Positions 59,885 to 64,000 of a stretch of 64,000 nt of DNA are shown piece by piece. The notes under the pieces were generated by a model, which saw nothing but the letters and a program-made list of their open reading frames with translations, did no database searches and had not been told where the DNA came from. Where the stretch lies: contig NC_080048.1 of assembly GCF_026212465.1 (NCBI RefSeq), positions 35,665,971 through 35,729,970 on the forward strand. The letters run 5' to 3'. A program made the translations under genes and the position numbers. Source of the DNA: Amaranthus tricolor (taxonomy: Eukaryota; Streptophyta; Magnoliopsida; Caryophyllales; Amaranthaceae). Position 1 is the stretch's first letter. Every line of letters starts with the position of its first letter.

Positions 59885-61195
59885 CACTAGTGGAAAAAAA
59901 TGTATTTGCTGCTCATTATTTGCTGCGGTATTTGTGTATTAGCAGCAAAAAATAGGAAAACATACTAAAAAAAAAAATACTCTAATTGCTGCGGTTAACC
60001 CTATGACCGCAGCAAATACCCTAGCATCATGCATTAATTGCTGCGGTTATGCCACAACTGCAGCAAATAACCCTTCAAAATTAGCTTAATTGCTCCGGTT
60101 CTTCCACAACCGCAGCAAATAACCCTTCAAAATTAGATTATTTGCTCCGGTTTTGTTGTGAACCGCAGCAAATGACCGTTGGACAAAAACCCGCCAATTT
60201 CTTTTTATTTCGCATATCTTCTCAAATACGTTATACAGTACAGTTGTTCATTGAAAAAACGCTTCATCTTCATTTGCTTTTCGTTCCTGTTCTACATCTT
60301 CACAAACATATAAGATTAATTTGCTTCATCTTGTGTTCATCTTCATTCACAAACGCTGTTTTATTAATTTGCTGTTATTCATCTTCATTTGTGTTCGTTG
60401 CCATTCATCTTCACAAACTTGTCGCTGTTCATCTTCACAAACTTGTTGCTATTCATCTTCACAAACTTGTTGCTGTTCTTGTTGCTTCTGTTCATCTACT
60501 GTACATCATCAAACTTGTGTTTTGAAGGTAAATCCTTGCTTCTGTTCTTGTTCATCATCAAACTTCGAATTTTCATAAACCTACTTGTTGCTTCTGTTTT
60601 GTTGCTGTTCTTGTTGCTTCTGTTCATTTACTGTACGTGTGATAAATATCTAAAAAAAACCTAAATTAATTACCTTATTTTTATTTTGAACCAACTTCGA
60701 ATTTTGTTGCTGTTCTTGTTGCTGTTCATCGAATATAATTATGTTTCTGTTCATCTTCTTGTTGTTGCTGTTCTTGTAAAAAATCTTGTTACGTTGTTGT
60801 TCTTGTTGCTTATTCTTGTTGTAAAAAATCGAATATAATCTTGTTGTTCTTATTGTTGTAAATCCTTGCTTCTGTTCTTGTTCTTGTTGTTGTCTAAATG
60901 CTTAAATTTGCTTCTGTTCTTGTTGTTGTCATATTTGTTTTTCACAATTTATCTGATTTAATTATTTCGATTTTAAATATTTTTAGTTGTGTATGTTTTA
61001 AAAATTATTAAAAATTAAAATTAATAAAATTTAAAAATTATGCCCATGACCGCAGCAAATAAGGCCCATATTTACTGCGGTTTTGAACCGCAGCAATTAA
61101 AGTACGACATTTGCTGCTATCACAATTGCTGGGGGCCAAAACCGCAGCAAATAAAGGCAAAAAAACCGCAGCAAATGATGTTTTTTCCACTAGTG
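59885..61195. mobile_element. Non-autonomous CACTA element, 1.3 kb
   Basis: CACTAGTGGAAAAAA at both ends in inverted orientation, with TGG duplicated on both sides (59882-59884 and 61196-61198). Subterminal arrays of TTTGCTGCGGT and its complement flank a low-complexity middle (TGTTCTTGTTGCTGTTCATC repeats, 60240-60900). No transposase. It was inserted about 60 bp beyond the distal USE of the U5 gene. Confidence 0.93.
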
Positions 61196-61460
61196 TGGTA
61201 TTATCTTAGTTTTACGAAGTATTTGGCAAATGTTGATTCGTCTTAAATTTAATAAATGGGTTGAACAGATTTTTTTTCGGGTTTAAATATTCAACCTGAA
61301 GCTAACCCATTTAATAAACAGATCAGGTCGGGTTGACCCATTTAATTAATTGGGTCAAAAATCTAAACCCAAACCCGCTCATTTCGAGTCGGTTTCAAAT
61401 CAGGTTAGCAGGTCGGGTCAGCTTTTGCCAACCCTAATAGGCAGATCAATTTATTTCAAT

Positions 61461-61947
<487 letters not shown>

Positions 61948-63111
61948 TCTGTATGCAATCTCTTCTGTATAGAATTTGTGTTCTTCCTTTTTTCATATTA
62001 TTAGAAAACTGAAATTGGACTTAATTTGCTAAAATTAGGTGAAAATTTGATTCGGATTTATAACAGTTCGATTTACAATCGGTTCGGGTTTGTATCAGTT
62101 CGATTAAAAACAGGGCTGCTGCTGATGCTCTGATTTTACTTGCTGTATATACTTGAGTAGGCTGAACTATGATGACTTGGTTTACACATATGCTGCTGTT
62201 CTGAATGTTGCTTGTTGCACAGAGCCATGCCTTGCTGTTGCTAAATCAAGTTTCCCATAATCATCACATGTAAGGAAGAACGCTCTTGCCCTTACTTGCA
62301 TAATGAACCACACCCATATGTTAAACAAGCTTACCAAGAAGATTAGTTTGTTTTTATTACCGAGACCCCATTCAACTTGTTGCACAATCTCTCACAATAA
62401 TTTGTGTTCTAGCATAGATAATCTCTGATTATTACTAAAAAGATCTCACATCCATAAAAACAATACATTTTAAAATGCTTGTTCTTAGAAGTGTTCCTAG
62501 CGGCCCTAGCTAGGTTGATAAACTCATAGTGAATCTTTGAGTACCACAAAAAGACCTCGGGTCTTAGTACTCGGAGAATTTTTGAGCACCACAAAAGACC
62601 TCGTGACTAAGTACTCTTAATTTTTAATTGGTATTGTCAACTAAAATTTTCTTTTAGCACATTAGGTTGTATTAGATTCATTTTACTAGTAGCTAGGTCA
62701 ATGTAAAACGTAAACTTTTATTTTAACTTGATTCAGATTTTTAGTTTTTTGATTTTTAGTATGCTCAAATCTAATTCAGTCCAAAATATTTCGATTTTAA
62801 AAATTTTGATCTAAATCTAAACCAATCTATAAAAATTCTAAATTATATTTCTTGTTCTATTTGGATTGATTTACTTTACGGTTTTTATCTAAATCATTTT
62901 CACCCCTATTGCCAACAATGAGTCCTAAATGGAATTATTTGAAAATAAATACTAAAATTAAAAATGAAAACTATTAAGTTTAATTGTTTGATTATTTAAG
63001 TATAGATGAACAATAGCATGTGATAATGACGTTGTGTATAGATCTTTTCTCACGATTTGATAACCACTTTCTCCGTCCTACATACTTAGTATTATATGCA
63101 ATTTTAATTTA
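61948..63111. other. Spacer, no gene recognised
   Basis: 62116-62400 has mixed composition without a recognisable frame. A small inverted/direct word pair CACAAAA(A)GACCTCG occurs at about 62546 and 62591. The rest is AT-rich. Confidence 0.35.
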
Positions 63112-63498
63112 GGAAAAATTACCTAAAATAATTTAATTATTTTTTAATTTTCCTATACCTACCTATTGATTAATCATAGATAATTCGAACTTTAAAAAGT
63201 ATTTGCCTAGAATAAACTCGGGTAATCGAATGACCTGCTATAATAGGTAATTTATCAAAAAAACGTAAACTGAAAATTAATGTAAAATTAGATTTAGTTA
63301 TTGAAAATTTATTTAAAAAATTCAAAATAATAAAAAAATCAATTTTTTCTTAAAAAATTGGCTATAGCAAGTCATCCGATTATCGGATTTACTCTAGGAA
63401 AATACTCCATGAAGTTGGAATTATTCATGGTCAATCAATAGGTGAGATTATTGTAGGAATAATCATCAAAACGTTAGATTATTCTAGGGAAGTTTTCC
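63112..63498. mobile_element. Mutator-like MITE, long TIRs
   Basis: GGAAAAATTACCTAAAATAA on the left and, reversed, GGAAAACTTCCCTAGAATAA on the right continue as inverted repeats of about 150 bp (CCTATTGATT, AATCGAATGACCTGCTAT). Flanks TTTAATTTA and TTTAATTAA fit a 9-bp duplication with one change. 387 bp, no ORF. Same type as 41809-42493. Confidence 0.82.
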
Positions 63499-63619
63499 TT
63501 TAATTAATCTCATTCATTTTATATATATTTTTATTATTTTTGGACTATAACCCTCATTTTTATTTTAATCTCATCTTACAATATAATTATCTTTTAATTT
63601 CATTCACCTAATTTCATCG

Positions 63620-64000
63620 ACCGAGCAACCTTCCTACCATGCCTTGCTTCATTCAAGGCATGGTCTTCCATCCTAAGTGCAGCCATATGCTCCAAAGCGA
63701 TAACCTCTTGTGTCGACCCAAACTTCAATTCACCATATCTAGACATGATCTTCTTTCTCCGAAGTACAAGATAAAGCATGTTTGATTATGTGTTCAAAGT
63801 CATCAATATTATTAATAGTTTTGGTACTTGCTTCAACAATCTCCCCCTCAAGTCCAATACTCCCATCATCTTCAAATGTCAACTTTCTTGGTGTCCTAAT
63901 CACAACATCAACATTAGATTTGAGTATTAGCTCCCCCTCAAGACTAAACTCATTAACAACTTTCTTTGTGCACCACCGATCATGGTAGTCGCCATCAACA
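63620..64000 (-). pseudogene. Unidentified coding-like fragment at the window edge
   Basis: Minus-strand translation from the edge gives a low-repeat protein stretch: DYHDRWCTKKVVNEFSLEGE, then VVIRTPRKLTFEDDGSIGLE and IDDFEHIIKHALSCTSEKED. It stops at about 63746. In another frame an overlapping stretch continues as SRYGELKFGSTQEVIALEHM and AALRMEDHALNEARHGRKVA. This suggests one coding region with a frameshift or an unseen intron. I do not recognise the family; a transposon-encoded protein is possible. Confidence 0.35.

Larger units (their letters stand above)
59349..61436. mobile_element. Inner hAT element carrying a U5 snRNA gene
   Basis: The ends TAGGGGTGTCAAACAGGTCG and, reversed, TAGGGTTGGCAAAAGCTGAC have matching subterminal words (GGGTCA, ACCCATTTAA) on both sides. 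The flanks ATAGCAGA (59341-59348) and ATAGGCAGA (61437-61445) look like an 8-bp duplication with one later insertion. Inside: a U5 snRNA unit (59571-59823, minus) and a CACTA element (59885-61195). No hAT transposase is present. Confidence 0.8.

Noticed and set aside
60142..60664. Overlapping frames rich in Cys/Ser/Leu/Phe
   Set aside because: Low-complexity repeats of TGTTCATCTTCACAAACTTG type within the CACTA element.

Overview
This is nuclear DNA from a flowering plant, almost certainly a eudicot. It is AT-rich, its genes have GT-AG introns, and it carries a CC-NBS-LRR gene, a nuclear tRNA-Glu, plant Copia, CACTA, hAT, Mutator-like, Harbinger and Stowaway elements, and plant gene families (GDSL esterase, CHUP1-like, aromatic amino acid decarboxylase). 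A Caryophyllales or Amaranthaceae source is possible, but I cannot show it from sequence alone. Nothing looks bacterial or organellar.

Layout. 1-5 kb: an intact single-exon CC-NBS-LRR gene (+). 5.5-15.9 kb: a fold-back element, then an old, broken Copia retrotransposon (-) split by a very young Copia insertion (+). The young element has two 596-bp LTRs with one mismatch and a 5-bp target duplication, but its pol is interrupted. 16.7-26 kb: a decarboxylase locus in pieces. Exon 1 lies on the + strand with a TATA box; the 3' exons lie on the - strand with three in-frame stops. Between them sit nested transposons: Stowaway, then a Mutator-like element, then CACTA. 26-36 kb: mostly transposons, including a TRIM, Stowaway MITEs, a Harbinger-type element carrying exon 1 of a DCP5/LSM14 gene, a hAT element, and a second fold-back element with the same palindromic modules as the first. 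37.1 kb: tRNA-Glu(UUC). 38.6 kb: a probable solo LTR.

40.9-56.7 kb is the gene-rich part. A five-exon GDSL esterase/lipase gene (+, 354 aa when spliced) is followed tail-to-tail by a seven-exon poly(A)-binding-protein gene (-, 502 aa, four RRMs, no MLLE domain). A four-exon CHUP1-like gene (-, 626 aa) comes next. In all three the exon phases join without a break, although the GDSL and CHUP1-like introns carry several transposons.

58.9-62.1 kb is a nest of DNA transposons. Inside the inner hAT element, on the - strand, lies a U5 snRNA gene copy with the invariant loop, pairing stems, an Sm site and an upstream USE/TATA promoter. A CACTA element has inserted upstream of that promoter. This apparent capture of a whole snRNA transcription unit is the most unusual item in the window. 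The last 0.4 kb holds an unidentified coding-like fragment at the window edge.

All calls come from reading the sequence. No database search or alignment program was run.
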